Source: an uncultured Bacilli bacterium
Lineage (GTDB): Bacteria > Bacillota_I > Bacilli_A > RF39 > UBA660
Assembly: GCA_948760655.1 (NCBI GenBank)
Contig: CAQBKK010000022.1
Span: forward strand, 1 to 19,318
Reading direction: 5' to 3'
DNA: 19,318 bases
How positions within the stretch are numbered: position 1 is the stretch's first letter; every line of letters begins with the position of its first letter. Below are positions 1 through 7,059 of this stretch, one piece after another. The notes under the pieces were generated by a model. That model saw only the letters and a list, made by a program, of their open reading frames with translations, searched no databases and had not been told where the DNA came from. The translations under genes were made by a program, and so were the position numbers.

Positions 1-1
1 A

Positions 2-2128
2 AAATATTCTCCAAAGAAAAAAATATTTTTGGTTTTAGGAATTTATGGAATTGTTTATCTTGCGTACTTATACACAAACGAAAAAAGTTTAGTAACAGAA
101 CTTATGAATTTAATAAAAATATTTTATCTTCCTACTTTACTATTATTTTTTGGAGAGTATGAGAATAAAAAAATTACTAAAAAAACGATGCTATTGATAA
201 GTTTAGAATATTTACTTTTATATATTGTTCCCTTTTTCTTTGGCTTGGGTCATAATATTCGTGAAATCTATCCTAATAAAGAACTTTATTTATCTTATTT
301 TTATATTGGTAATGAATTGTCGAATGTTTTTATCTTGTTTGCACCAACTGTAATTACTTATTTACTTGAAAGTCATAGTTATCTACTACAAGGGATCTTT
401 ATTGTTTTAGGACTTGTTACTATGCTTTTGATGAGTACTAAAACTTTTTATGGATGTCTATTTATTATTATTATTTATTTTCTTGTTACGAAACGAAAAA
501 CACTTATTGCATTTGTAAAAAAGAATCAATTCAAAGTTTTACTTACTGTAGCAGTTTTTTTACTGGCTTTGGTTGTATATATTCCTAGGGCAGATTTAAC
601 GCAAAATATTAAAACTTCGCTAGAGCATTATGAAGTAGACAAAATGAGTGACTTATTCACTTATGAAAATATTGATCATGTCATTTTTAGCAATCGGTTG
701 TCATTTTTAGAAAATGTATATCACAACTATAAAGATAGTTCTTTACAAGAAAAAATGTTTGGTATTGGAAGAGCTAAAATAAATGAAATTAAAAATGTAG
801 AAATAGATATTTTTGATATATTTTATAGTATTGGTATTGTTGGTATGATTTTTTATAGTCTTTTCTTCTTTTATGCTTTAAAGAATAGCCAATTAAAAGG
901 AGTTTATAAATTTACGTTTATTCTACTTTTAATTGTCTCTTGTTTTACTGGCCATGTGTTAATTAGTCCGTTTACTTCTACTTTCTTAGCATTACTTGCT
1001 TTAGTGTCTAAAAACGATAAAGAAAAAATGAAAAAAGATATTTTATTTGTATCCAATATGTACCCGAGTAAAGAATGGCCACACTACGGAATATTCGTAA
1101 AAAATAGTTATGAACTCTTAAAAGAAAGTGGATATAGTATTGATTTAGTAGTTATGTACAAAACAAAAGGAAAGATAAATAAATTATTCGCTTATATAAA
1201 AATGTGTGGAATTTCTCTATTAAAAGCAACTTTTGAAAACTATGATTTTATTTATGTTCATTTTGTTTCTCATACAACAGCAGGAGTCATTGTTCCTTAC
1301 TTATGTTCAAGAAATACAAAACTAGTTATCAATGTGCATGGAAACGATATTGTTGCAGATACAGAAGTGGATAAGAGTTATTTGCGTTTGAGTAAGTTTT
1401 TCTTGAAATTTGCAAGTTTGGTGATTGCTCCTTCTAAATACTTCGCTAGTATCTTAAAAAAAGAATACAATATTTCAAAAGAAAAGATTGTGATTTATCC
1501 ATCAGGGGGAGTAGATGTGGATAAGTTTAAAAAAATAGATAAAAATTCTGCAAAGAAAAAAGCAAAGTTAGATGAAAATAAAAACTATTTTGGTTATGTT
1601 GCTCGCTTAGAAAAAGACAAAGGATATGACACATTACTGGAAGCTATACATAGTTTAAAAGAAAAGAAAAAAGTAAAAGATATAAAATTCTTAATTGTAG
1701 GAAGTGGTGAGGAAGAACCCATATTTAATGAATGGGTCAAAAAGTATAAATTACAGGAATATATTGAAAAAAGACCACTCGTAAGTCAAGAGGAGTTAGT
1801 TGCTATTTTTAACGGAATAGAGGCTTTGATTTATCCAACAAGAAGAAAGAGTGAAAGCCTAGGACTCACTGGTTTAGAAGCAATGGCTTGTGAATGTTTA
1901 GTTATTGGAAGTAACAAATATGGACCGAGTGATTATTTAATCGATAAAGAAAATAGTTTTACTTTTCATCCAGAAGACGCAGAAGAATTAGTCAAAAAAA
2001 TAGAAGAGTTTATGAAATTAACTGCAAAAGAAAAAGAGAATCTAGCAAAAAAAGCAAGACAAAAAAGCGAAGAATATAGTTTTGAAAATACCAAAGATAC
2101 TTTAATAAAAGTGTTTAATAACATATAG
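2..2128 (+). CDS. O-antigen ligase/polymerase-like membrane protein fused to GT4 glycosyltransferase (5' partial)
   Basis: The reading frame is open from base 2, so the gene starts outside the window; the TTG at 29 lies inside a hydrophobic stretch and is not a convincing start. The first ~1,000 bases encode many membrane helices with a long extracytoplasmic loop (about 590-800), then the EIDIFDIFYSIGIVG stretch near 797-841, which resembles the C-terminal part of WaaL/Wzy-type proteins. From about 1028 a cytoplasmic GT4 enzyme follows: an N-terminal Rossmann half, then the C-terminal nucleotide-sugar half with the retaining E-x7-E motif (ESLGLTGLE, near 1852-1878). Such proteins join or polymerise lipid-linked glycan outside the membrane, while GT4 enzymes add a sugar inside; having both in one chain is unusual. 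There is no stop between the halves, and an ATG at 1028 has no good ribosome binding site. Domain calls are firm; acceptor and sugar are unknown. Confidence 0.85.
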   Translation, partial: KYSPKKKIFLVLGIYGIVYLAYLYTNEKSLVTELMNLIKIFYLPTLLLFFGEYENKKITKKTMLLISLEYLLLYIVPFFFGLGHNIREIYPNKELYLSYFYIGNELSNVFILFAPTVITYLLESHSYLLQGIFIVLGLVTMLLMSTKTFYGCLFIIIIYFLVTKRKTLIAFVKKNQFKVLLTVAVFLLALVVYIPRADLTQNIKTSLEHYEVDKMSDLFTYENIDHVIFSNRLSFLENVYHNYKDSSLQEKMFGIGRAKINEIKNVEIDIFDIFYSIGIVGMIFYSLFFFYALKNSQLKGVYKFTFILLLIVSCFTGHVLISPFTSTFLALLALVSKNDKEKMKKDILFVSNMYPSKEWPHYGIFVKNSYELLKESGYSIDLVVMYKTKGKINKLFAYIKMCGISLLKATFENYDFIYVHFVSHTTAGVIVPYLCSRNTKLVINVHGNDIVADTEVDKSYLRLSKFFLKFASLVIAPSKYFASILKKEYNISKEKIVIYPSGGVDVDKFKKIDKNSAKKKAKLDENKNYFGYVARLEKDKGYDTLLEAIHSLKEKKKVKDIKFLIVGSGEEEPIFNEWVKKYKLQEYIEKRPLVSQEELVAIFNGIEALIYPTRRKSESLGLTGLEAMACECLVIGSNKYGPSDYLIDKENSFTFHPEDAEELVKKIEEFMKLTAKEKENLAKKARQKSEEYSFENTKDTLIKVFNNI

Positions 2129-2154
2129 GTGTGGATTCTATATGTTTTTATTTT
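2120..2154 (+). terminator. Rho-independent terminator after the fusion gene
   Basis: A perfect 9-bp stem, AACATATAG (2120-2128) with CTATATGTT (2138-2146), encloses a 9-base loop and is followed by a T-rich tract. The stem is AT-rich and overlaps the stop codon, so it may be leaky. It separates the first gene from the next, which has its own likely -10 box. Confidence 0.55.
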
Positions 2155-2169
2155 ATTTACGCCAAATTA

Positions 2170-2178
2170 TGGTAAAAT
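2170..2178 (+). promoter_or_regulatory. Probable extended -10 promoter for the 2196 gene
   Basis: TGGTAAAAT fits the extended -10 pattern (TGn followed by TAAAAT) and lies 17 bases before the start codon, directly after the terminator. No good -35 box is seen at 16-18 bases upstream, which extended -10 promoters can lack. The short leader leaves room only for the AGAGGT ribosome binding site (2185-2190). Confidence 0.45.
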
Positions 2179-2195
2179 AAGAGTAGAGGTAAGTT

Positions 2196-3056
2196 ATGAA
2201 GAATGGAATAGTCATATTAAATTACAACGATAGTGAAAATACATCTCTTATCTTAGAAGACATTAAAAATTATAAAATACTAGATAAGATAGTGGTTGTG
2301 GATAACAAAAGTACAGATGATTCTGTAAAAAAATTGAAAAGATATGAAAATAATAAAATAAAGTTAATAGAAGCAAAGGAAAACAAAGGGTATGCCGCAG
2401 GAAATAATTTGGGGATTAAGTATTTAATTGAGGAAGAAAAGATAGATAATATTATTATTTCTAATCCTGATATTATTGTTACAGAAAAATCTATAAAGAC
2501 ATTGATTAAAGATTTAGAAAACAAAGAGATTGATTGTATTGCTCCTCGTATAAAAGAACCGAATGGAATTTCTAGGGGATGGAAACTACCTACTTTTTAT
2601 TCCGAGGTTCTATCTAACATTCCATTTTTTCGTAGATTTGAACAAAACTTACTAAATTATAAGAACGAAGATTACCAAAGTGACTTTACTCCTGTTGAAG
2701 TGGTAAAGGGATGCTTCTTTATCATCAAAAAAGAAGCGATAGAAGATATTCATTATTTGGATGAAAATACTTTTCTTTATTATGAAGAAATTATCATGGG
2801 ATACAATTTGAAAAGAAAAAGTTATCGAACTATGGTGGATAATCGAGTGGAAGTCATTCATGCTTTGTCTCAAAGTGTCGATAAGAATGTCAATAGGATT
2901 CGTAAATTTAAACTGTTAAAACAAAGTCAATATTACTATGAAAAATATGTCAATCGCATGCATGTTTTTCAACTAGGAATTTTAAGAATATTGGTTATGT
3001 TCTATTCGTTTGGTTTAGAAATAGAACGTTTGCTAAGAGGGGGAAAAATAACTTGA
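2196..3056 (+). CDS. GT2 glycosyltransferase, rhamnosyltransferase-like
   Basis: A 286-residue GT-A fold enzyme that would transfer a sugar from a nucleotide donor to a lipid-linked glycan at the inner face of the membrane. Visible features are the N-terminal ILNYND start of the fold, VVVDNKSTDDS (about residues 34-44), NKGYAAGNN (about 63-71), and SNPD in the place of the metal-binding DXD. This SNPD/NND form is common in WbbL/RfbN-type rhamnosyltransferases. The AGAGGT site five bases before the ATG supports the start. The 3' end overlaps the next gene by four bases, so the pair is probably translated together. The sugar specificity is inferred only from family resemblance and from the rhamnan-type genes around it. 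Confidence 0.85.
   Translation: MKNGIVILNYNDSENTSLILEDIKNYKILDKIVVVDNKSTDDSVKKLKRYENNKIKLIEAKENKGYAAGNNLGIKYLIEEEKIDNIIISNPDIIVTEKSIKTLIKDLENKEIDCIAPRIKEPNGISRGWKLPTFYSEVLSNIPFFRRFEQNLLNYKNEDYQSDFTPVEVVKGCFFIIKKEAIEDIHYLDENTFLYYEEIIMGYNLKRKSYRTMVDNRVEVIHALSQSVDKNVNRIRKFKLLKQSQYYYEKYVNRMHVFQLGILRILVMFYSFGLEIERLLRGGKIT
3036..3043 (+). promoter_or_regulatory. Ribosome binding site that supports a TTG start at 3053
   Basis: AGAGGGGG lies nine bases before the TTG at 3053, inside the end of the upstream gene. The TTG gives the complete N-terminal MKNIIIIGARG that opens the Rossmann fold of this family, so the unusual start codon is preferred over any later ATG. Confidence 0.6.
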
Positions 3057-4207
3057 AAAATATAATTATCATTGGTGCAAGAGGATACGAAAACAACTAT
3101 GGTGGTTGGGAAACATTTGTCACAAACGTAATAAAAAATTATAAAGACAAAAATGTAAAGTTTCATGTTCCAGAGTTAACAAATGAAAGACAAGAAAATA
3201 AAACAATTAAAGAAAAAGATGGTGTTGCTTGCATGCAGGTGTATTCTCCAAAAATAGGTTTTGTCACGATGTTTATTTATGCTATCTTTGCTTTAAAATA
3301 TATGAAAAAATACATAAAAGAAAATGAGTTAGAAAACGTTATTATTTATGTTTTAGGTTGTCGCGTTGGTCCTTTTTATCCCTTTCTCATTCGTTCTTTA
3401 AAAAAACAAGGGGTTAAGATATATCTAAACCCAGATGGACTCGAATGGATGCGAGAAAAATGGGCATGGTGGATAAAAGAATGTTTTAAAATCAGTGAGT
3501 ACTGTATGGTGAAACATAGCGATTACATTGTCTGTGATGCCAAAGCTATTAAAGAATACATTGATAATCGTTACAAAAAGTTTCATAAACCTTCCTATTT
3601 TATTCCTTATGGAGCGTTCTTAAATCAAAAGAGTAGTAAAAACGAGATAGTAAAAGATTTATTTAAAAAATACAAATTAAAAGAAAATAACTATTATTTG
3701 ATTGTTGGCAGATTCGTTCCAGAAAATAACTATGAGTTAATGATTCGAGAGTTTATGAGTAGTAAAACCAAAAAAGATTTAGTGATCATTGCAAATGTCG
3801 AAGAAAATAGGTTTTATAAAGATTTAAAAGAGAAAACAAAATTTGATAGTGACAAAAGAATTAAATTTATTGGAACTGTTTATGATAAAGAGGCACTTTT
3901 ATATTTTAGAGAGAATGCTTACGCTTATTTGCATGGCCATAGTGCTGGAGGAACCAATCCAAGTCTTTTAGAAGCATTAGCAACTACAAAAATAAATATA
4001 TTATTTAATGCGATTTATAATGTTGAAGTAGGAACTTTTTCTTGTCTTTATTTTAGTAAACAAAAAGGAGACTTAAAAAAAATAATAGAAAAGTGCGAAA
4101 CCTTTGATGAGAAGACAATAAAAAAATACGAAAAATTAGCAAAAGAACGTATAAAGAGTGCTTATACTTGGAAACTAGTAGTAGAGAAGTATAAGGAAAT
4201 ATGGTAA
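3053..4207 (+). CDS. RgpA/Cps2T-type rhamnosyltransferase (DUF1972 + GT4)
   Basis: A 384-residue GT-B enzyme. The N-terminal half carries the DUF1972 signature: IIIIGARG, then NNYGGWETFV, and later YLNPDGLEWMREKW (about residues 126-139). The C-terminal half has the GT4 donor fold, with GRFVPENNYELM near the domain start and HGHSAGGTNPSLLEAL in place of the usual E-x7-E region. Members with this architecture (RgpA, Cps2T) add rhamnose early in streptococcal polysaccharides. The start is TTG, overlapping the upstream TGA stop by four bases, with a strong purine-rich site before it. The family assignment is secure; rhamnose as the donor and the exact linkage are inferred. Confidence 0.87.
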   Translation: MKNIIIIGARGYENNYGGWETFVTNVIKNYKDKNVKFHVPELTNERQENKTIKEKDGVACMQVYSPKIGFVTMFIYAIFALKYMKKYIKENELENVIIYVLGCRVGPFYPFLIRSLKKQGVKIYLNPDGLEWMREKWAWWIKECFKISEYCMVKHSDYIVCDAKAIKEYIDNRYKKFHKPSYFIPYGAFLNQKSSKNEIVKDLFKKYKLKENNYYLIVGRFVPENNYELMIREFMSSKTKKDLVIIANVEENRFYKDLKEKTKFDSDKRIKFIGTVYDKEALLYFRENAYAYLHGHSAGGTNPSLLEALATTKINILFNAIYNVEVGTFSCLYFSKQKGDLKKIIEKCETFDEKTIKKYEKLAKERIKSAYTWKLVVEKYKEIW

Positions 4208-4251
4208 TTATTGAAAATACGTGTTATCCTTATATTAAGGGAACAATAATT
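4206..4251 (+). repeat. Nested inverted repeats in the leader of the exporter operon
   Basis: An 8-bp perfect inverted repeat, AATTATTG (4206-4213) and CAATAATT (4244-4251), encloses a second one, CCTTA-TAT-TAAGG (4228-4240). There is no T tract after it, so it is not a standard terminator. It sits over the only candidate promoter of the downstream operon and ends right at the ribosome binding site. It may be an operator or leader structure. In DNA this AT-rich, a chance pair of short palindromes is also possible. Confidence 0.35.
4211..4238 (+). promoter_or_regulatory. Possible weak promoter before the exporter operon
   Basis: TTGAAA (4211-4216) is followed after 16 bases by TATTAA (4233-4238), or after 14 bases by TATATT (4231-4236). 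Neither arrangement is a strong match. The operon could equally be read through from 2196, since no terminator is seen after 4207. Confidence 0.3.
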
Positions 4252-4252
4252 G

Positions 4253-4260
4253 AAGGAGGT
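4253..4260 (+). promoter_or_regulatory. Ribosome binding site fixing the ATPase start at 4265
   Basis: AAGGAGGT, a near-perfect match to the 16S anti-Shine-Dalgarno, lies four bases before the ATG at 4265. It lies inside the stretch that a TTG start at 4250 would translate, which rules that start out. Confidence 0.8.
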
Positions 4261-4264
4261 CACA

Positions 4265-4996
4265 ATGAAAGATACAGCAATAGAAGTGGAAAATGTGACA
4301 AAAAGTTTTAAGTTATATTATGACAAACCAAGCACTTTAAAAGAAAGATTAGTTTTTTGGAATAAAAAAAAAGCTGAGGAAAGAGTAATTCTTGATGATA
4401 TTTCTCTAAATATAAAAAAGGGTGAAACAGTTGCATTGATTGGTATTAATGGAAGTGGTAAATCAACTCTTTTAAAAATGATGACTAAAATCATTTATCC
4501 TACGAAAGGGAAGATTATTACACACGGAAAATTAACATCTTTGTTAGAATTGGGAGCTGGATTTCATCCAGACTTTACTGGAAGAGAAAATATTTATTTT
4601 AATGCTTCTATTTTTGGATTAACAAAATCTGAGATAGATAAAAGATTAAATGATATTATTGCTTTTTCAGAATTAGGAGAACTAATAGATAGTCCTGTAA
4701 GAACTTATTCTAGTGGGCAATATATGCGTCTTGCTTTTTCAGTAGCAATTAATGTAGATGCAGAAATACTTCTAATTGATGAAATTTTGGGTGTTGGGGA
4801 TCAACATTTTCAAGAAAAATGTTTTGAAAAATTAGAAGAGTTAAGAGATAGTGAAAAAACAATTGTTATTGTTAGCCATAGTTTAGATTCTTTAAAAAAA
4901 TTATGTCAAAGAGCAATTTGGATTCAAGAAGGAAAAATAAAAATGGATGGTAAAACGCCCGAAGTCATTACTAAATACTTGGCTACTTTTATATAA
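4265..4996 (+). CDS. ABC polysaccharide exporter, ATP-binding subunit (Wzt/TagH/RgpD type)
   Basis: A 243-residue nucleotide-binding subunit that powers export of a lipid-linked glycan across the membrane. Motifs are complete: Walker A GINGSGKST (residues 60-68), the family-specific LLELGAGFHPDFTGREN (93-109), signature SSGQ (149-152), Walker B ILLIDE (168-173) and the H-loop histidine (205). The family-specific stretch after Walker A is typical of Wzt, TagH and RgpD. The protein ends soon after the ATPase fold, so it lacks the C-terminal glycan-recognition domain of O9a-type Wzt. It is followed nine bases later by its permease. In streptococcal rgp loci the order is permease first; here it is reversed. 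The cargo is inferred from the neighbours. Confidence 0.93.
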   Translation: MKDTAIEVENVTKSFKLYYDKPSTLKERLVFWNKKKAEERVILDDISLNIKKGETVALIGINGSGKSTLLKMMTKIIYPTKGKIITHGKLTSLLELGAGFHPDFTGRENIYFNASIFGLTKSEIDKRLNDIIAFSELGELIDSPVRTYSSGQYMRLAFSVAINVDAEILLIDEILGVGDQHFQEKCFEKLEELRDSEKTIVIVSHSLDSLKKLCQRAIWIQEGKIKMDGKTPEVITKYLATFI

Positions 4997-5005
4997 GGAG
5001 ACGTT

Positions 5006-5785
5006 ATGAAAATATTTAAAGATTTATATGCATATAGAGAATTATTAAAAAACAATATAAAAAAAGATATTCGTGGAAAATACAAAGGTTCATTTTTAGG
5101 TGTAATTTGGACGTTTATGAATCCTCTTTTAATGACTTTAGTTTATGCAATTGTGTTTCCCTATTTAATGCGAGGGGCACAATATGAACATTACACTACT
5201 TTTATAGTAATAGGAATATTGGCATGGAATTGGTTTTCAACATGTATTTCACAAGGAACGTATACTATTTTAGGAAATGGCGGAATTTTAAAGAAAGTGT
5301 ATTTTCCAAGAGAAATTTTACCTATTTCTGTTGTCACAAGTGGACTAATTAATTATTTAATTACTTTAGTTATCATCGTATTCTTTTTAATTTTTTCTGG
5401 AATTGGATTTAATATTCATATGATATGGTTACCATTAATCATAATTGTACAATACTTATTAACATTAGGAATTATCTTTATCACAAGTGCATTAAATGTT
5501 TATTTAAGAGATTTAGAATATATAATTGGTTTTTTTATGCAAATGTTGTTTTATGCAACCCCAATTATCTATAGTATTGATATATTTGGAGACTCTATAG
5601 TTGCTAAAATCGTAAAATTAAATCCAATGACTGCTATTATAAATTCATATAGAAATGTTTTATATTGGGGAGAAATGCCTCAAATTAAATCTTTATTATT
5701 AGTACTCGTTGGTAGTATATTATTGTGTTTTATAGGATTACAATTTTTTAGAAAACTATCTAAAGGTTTTGCAGAAGAAGTATAA
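5006..5785 (+). CDS. ABC-2 polysaccharide export permease (Wzm/TagG/RgpC type)
   Basis: A 259-residue membrane subunit with about six helices, pairing with the ATPase just upstream to move the lipid-linked glycan outward. The N-terminal amphipathic part ending in KKDIRGKYKGSFLG, followed by IWTFMNPL, is characteristic of the ABC-2 O-antigen and teichoic acid exporters. Near the C-terminus, YATPIIYS and LNPMTAIINSYRN are also typical of this family. Length is normal. A GGAG site lies before the ATG, and the spacing to the ATPase gene indicates co-translation in one operon. The exact glycan is not shown by the protein itself; rhamnan is inferred from the genes on both sides. Confidence 0.92.
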   Translation: MKIFKDLYAYRELLKNNIKKDIRGKYKGSFLGVIWTFMNPLLMTLVYAIVFPYLMRGAQYEHYTTFIVIGILAWNWFSTCISQGTYTILGNGGILKKVYFPREILPISVVTSGLINYLITLVIIVFFLIFSGIGFNIHMIWLPLIIIVQYLLTLGIIFITSALNVYLRDLEYIIGFFMQMLFYATPIIYSIDIFGDSIVAKIVKLNPMTAIINSYRNVLYWGEMPQIKSLLLVLVGSILLCFIGLQFFRKLSKGFAEEV

Positions 5786-5811
5786 TAGGGGATGTAGAGG
5801 GAGTAGGAGTT

Positions 5812-7056
5812 ATGAAAAAAATGTTAAAAAAAATGTTTCATTATTTACCAGTGAAATTTCAAAATAAAATACGAGAGATTTATTATAAAAAAGTAAAAGG
5901 TATAAATAATTTGGATAGTGCCAGTATGGTTGAAGATAAAAAAATAAATTCAAAAATAATTAAAAAAGGAGATTATATTTTACCAAAAAAGGAAAATAAG
6001 CTTACTATCAATTGGGTTGTTCCACAACCAATAATCGGCTCTGGAGGGCATAGAAATATATATCGAATAGTGCATTATTTGGCAATGCAAGGATATAATG
6101 TGACAATTTATATAGATCCTCAAGATTTAGATAATCCTGATTATATAAGAAGTGGAATTGATGCTCAAGAAAAAATAAAAAATAATTTTTTTGATTTAGA
6201 ATGTAGTGTAGTTTATGGTATTGATAAAATTGAAAAATGTGATGTATTATTTGCAACCCACTACGAAAGTGCTTATATAGTTCAAAAAAATGAAAAAAAA
6301 GCAAAATTATGTTGTTATTTCATTCAAGACTATGAGTGTTATTTTAATCCAATGAGTTATGCATATTTAAGAGCTTATAATACTTATCTTATGGGATTTT
6401 ATCCAATAACATCTGGACCATGGCCATTAAGACTATTAAAAAGAGATTTTAATGTGACAAAAGGAGATTATTTCCGTTTTCCAATTAATCGTAATATTTA
6501 TTATACAACAAAGGAAAAAAAGAAACAAAGAATTGTATTTTTTGCAAAACCTTATATGCCAAGAAGATGTTATCAGCTTGGAGTGGAAGCTCTCGAAATA
6601 GTAAAAAATAAACATCCAGAATGGGAAATAGTATTTTATGGAAGCAATAGTGAAGATTATCAAAATATACCCTTTCAATTTACTAATAAGGGATTAGTTG
6701 GAACTATAGAAGAATTAGCAGATTTATATCGTTCTTCTTCTATTGGTTTAGCCTTTTCAACTACTAATCCGTCTTTAGTTCCTTATGAAATGATGGCATG
6801 CGGTGTTGGTGTAGTTGATTTAGACTTCAATGATAGCGTGGTAAGTTATGAGTCAAAAAAAAATATTTCTTTAGCTAAACCAATTCCAGAAGATGTTGCT
6901 AAAAAAGTTATAGATTTAATAGAAAATGGAGAGAAATTGAAGTTACAAGTGGAGAACTCTTTAAAACTATGTGATAAATTCCCTACAGAAAAGGGAATGT
7001 GCGAAAAAATTGAGAAAATAATTTTAAGAGAGTTAAAAGTAAAAGGTAGGAATTAA
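5812..7056 (+). CDS. WsaF-like GT4 rhamnosyltransferase
   Basis: A 414-residue GT-B enzyme resembling WsaF, the rhamnosyltransferase of Geobacillus stearothermophilus S-layer glycan synthesis. Visible hallmarks are VPQPIIGSGGHRNIYR (residues 70-85) in the acceptor half and FIQDYECYF (170-178) before the donor half. The donor half starts near IVFFAKPYMPRRCY (241-254) and ends with NPSLVPYEMMACG. The first ~30 residues form a basic, amphipathic helix (FHYLPVKFQNKIREIY) that probably lies on the membrane; a similar stretch closes the 14417 product. Known WsaF adds rhamnose in backbone extension, which fits an operon containing the exporter and an RgpF-type gene. Rhamnose specificity remains inferred. 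The ATG follows purine-rich GGGAGTAGGAG. Confidence 0.85.
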   Translation: MKKMLKKMFHYLPVKFQNKIREIYYKKVKGINNLDSASMVEDKKINSKIIKKGDYILPKKENKLTINWVVPQPIIGSGGHRNIYRIVHYLAMQGYNVTIYIDPQDLDNPDYIRSGIDAQEKIKNNFFDLECSVVYGIDKIEKCDVLFATHYESAYIVQKNEKKAKLCCYFIQDYECYFNPMSYAYLRAYNTYLMGFYPITSGPWPLRLLKRDFNVTKGDYFRFPINRNIYYTTKEKKKQRIVFFAKPYMPRRCYQLGVEALEIVKNKHPEWEIVFYGSNSEDYQNIPFQFTNKGLVGTIEELADLYRSSSIGLAFSTTNPSLVPYEMMACGVGVVDLDFNDSVVSYESKKNISLAKPIPEDVAKKVIDLIENGEKLKLQVENSLKLCDKFPTEKGMCEKIEKIILRELKVKGRN

Positions 7057-7059
7057 TTG

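Noticed and set aside
29..31. TTG as start of the first gene
   Set aside because: The frame is open back to base 2, the TTG is inside a hydrophobic segment, and there is no ribosome binding site before it. The gene is cut by the window edge.
1028..2128. A separate GT4 gene starting at the ATG at 1028
   Set aside because: There is no stop before it in frame and no convincing ribosome binding site, so a fusion is the simpler reading.
4250..4252. TTG as start of the ABC ATPase
   Set aside because: It would translate the AAGGAGGT ribosome binding site that clearly serves the ATG at 4265.
7057..7059. TTG as start of the RgpF-type gene
   Set aside because: The adjacent ATG at 7060 is a better start codon, uses the same upstream purine-rich stretch, and gives the usual short N-terminus.
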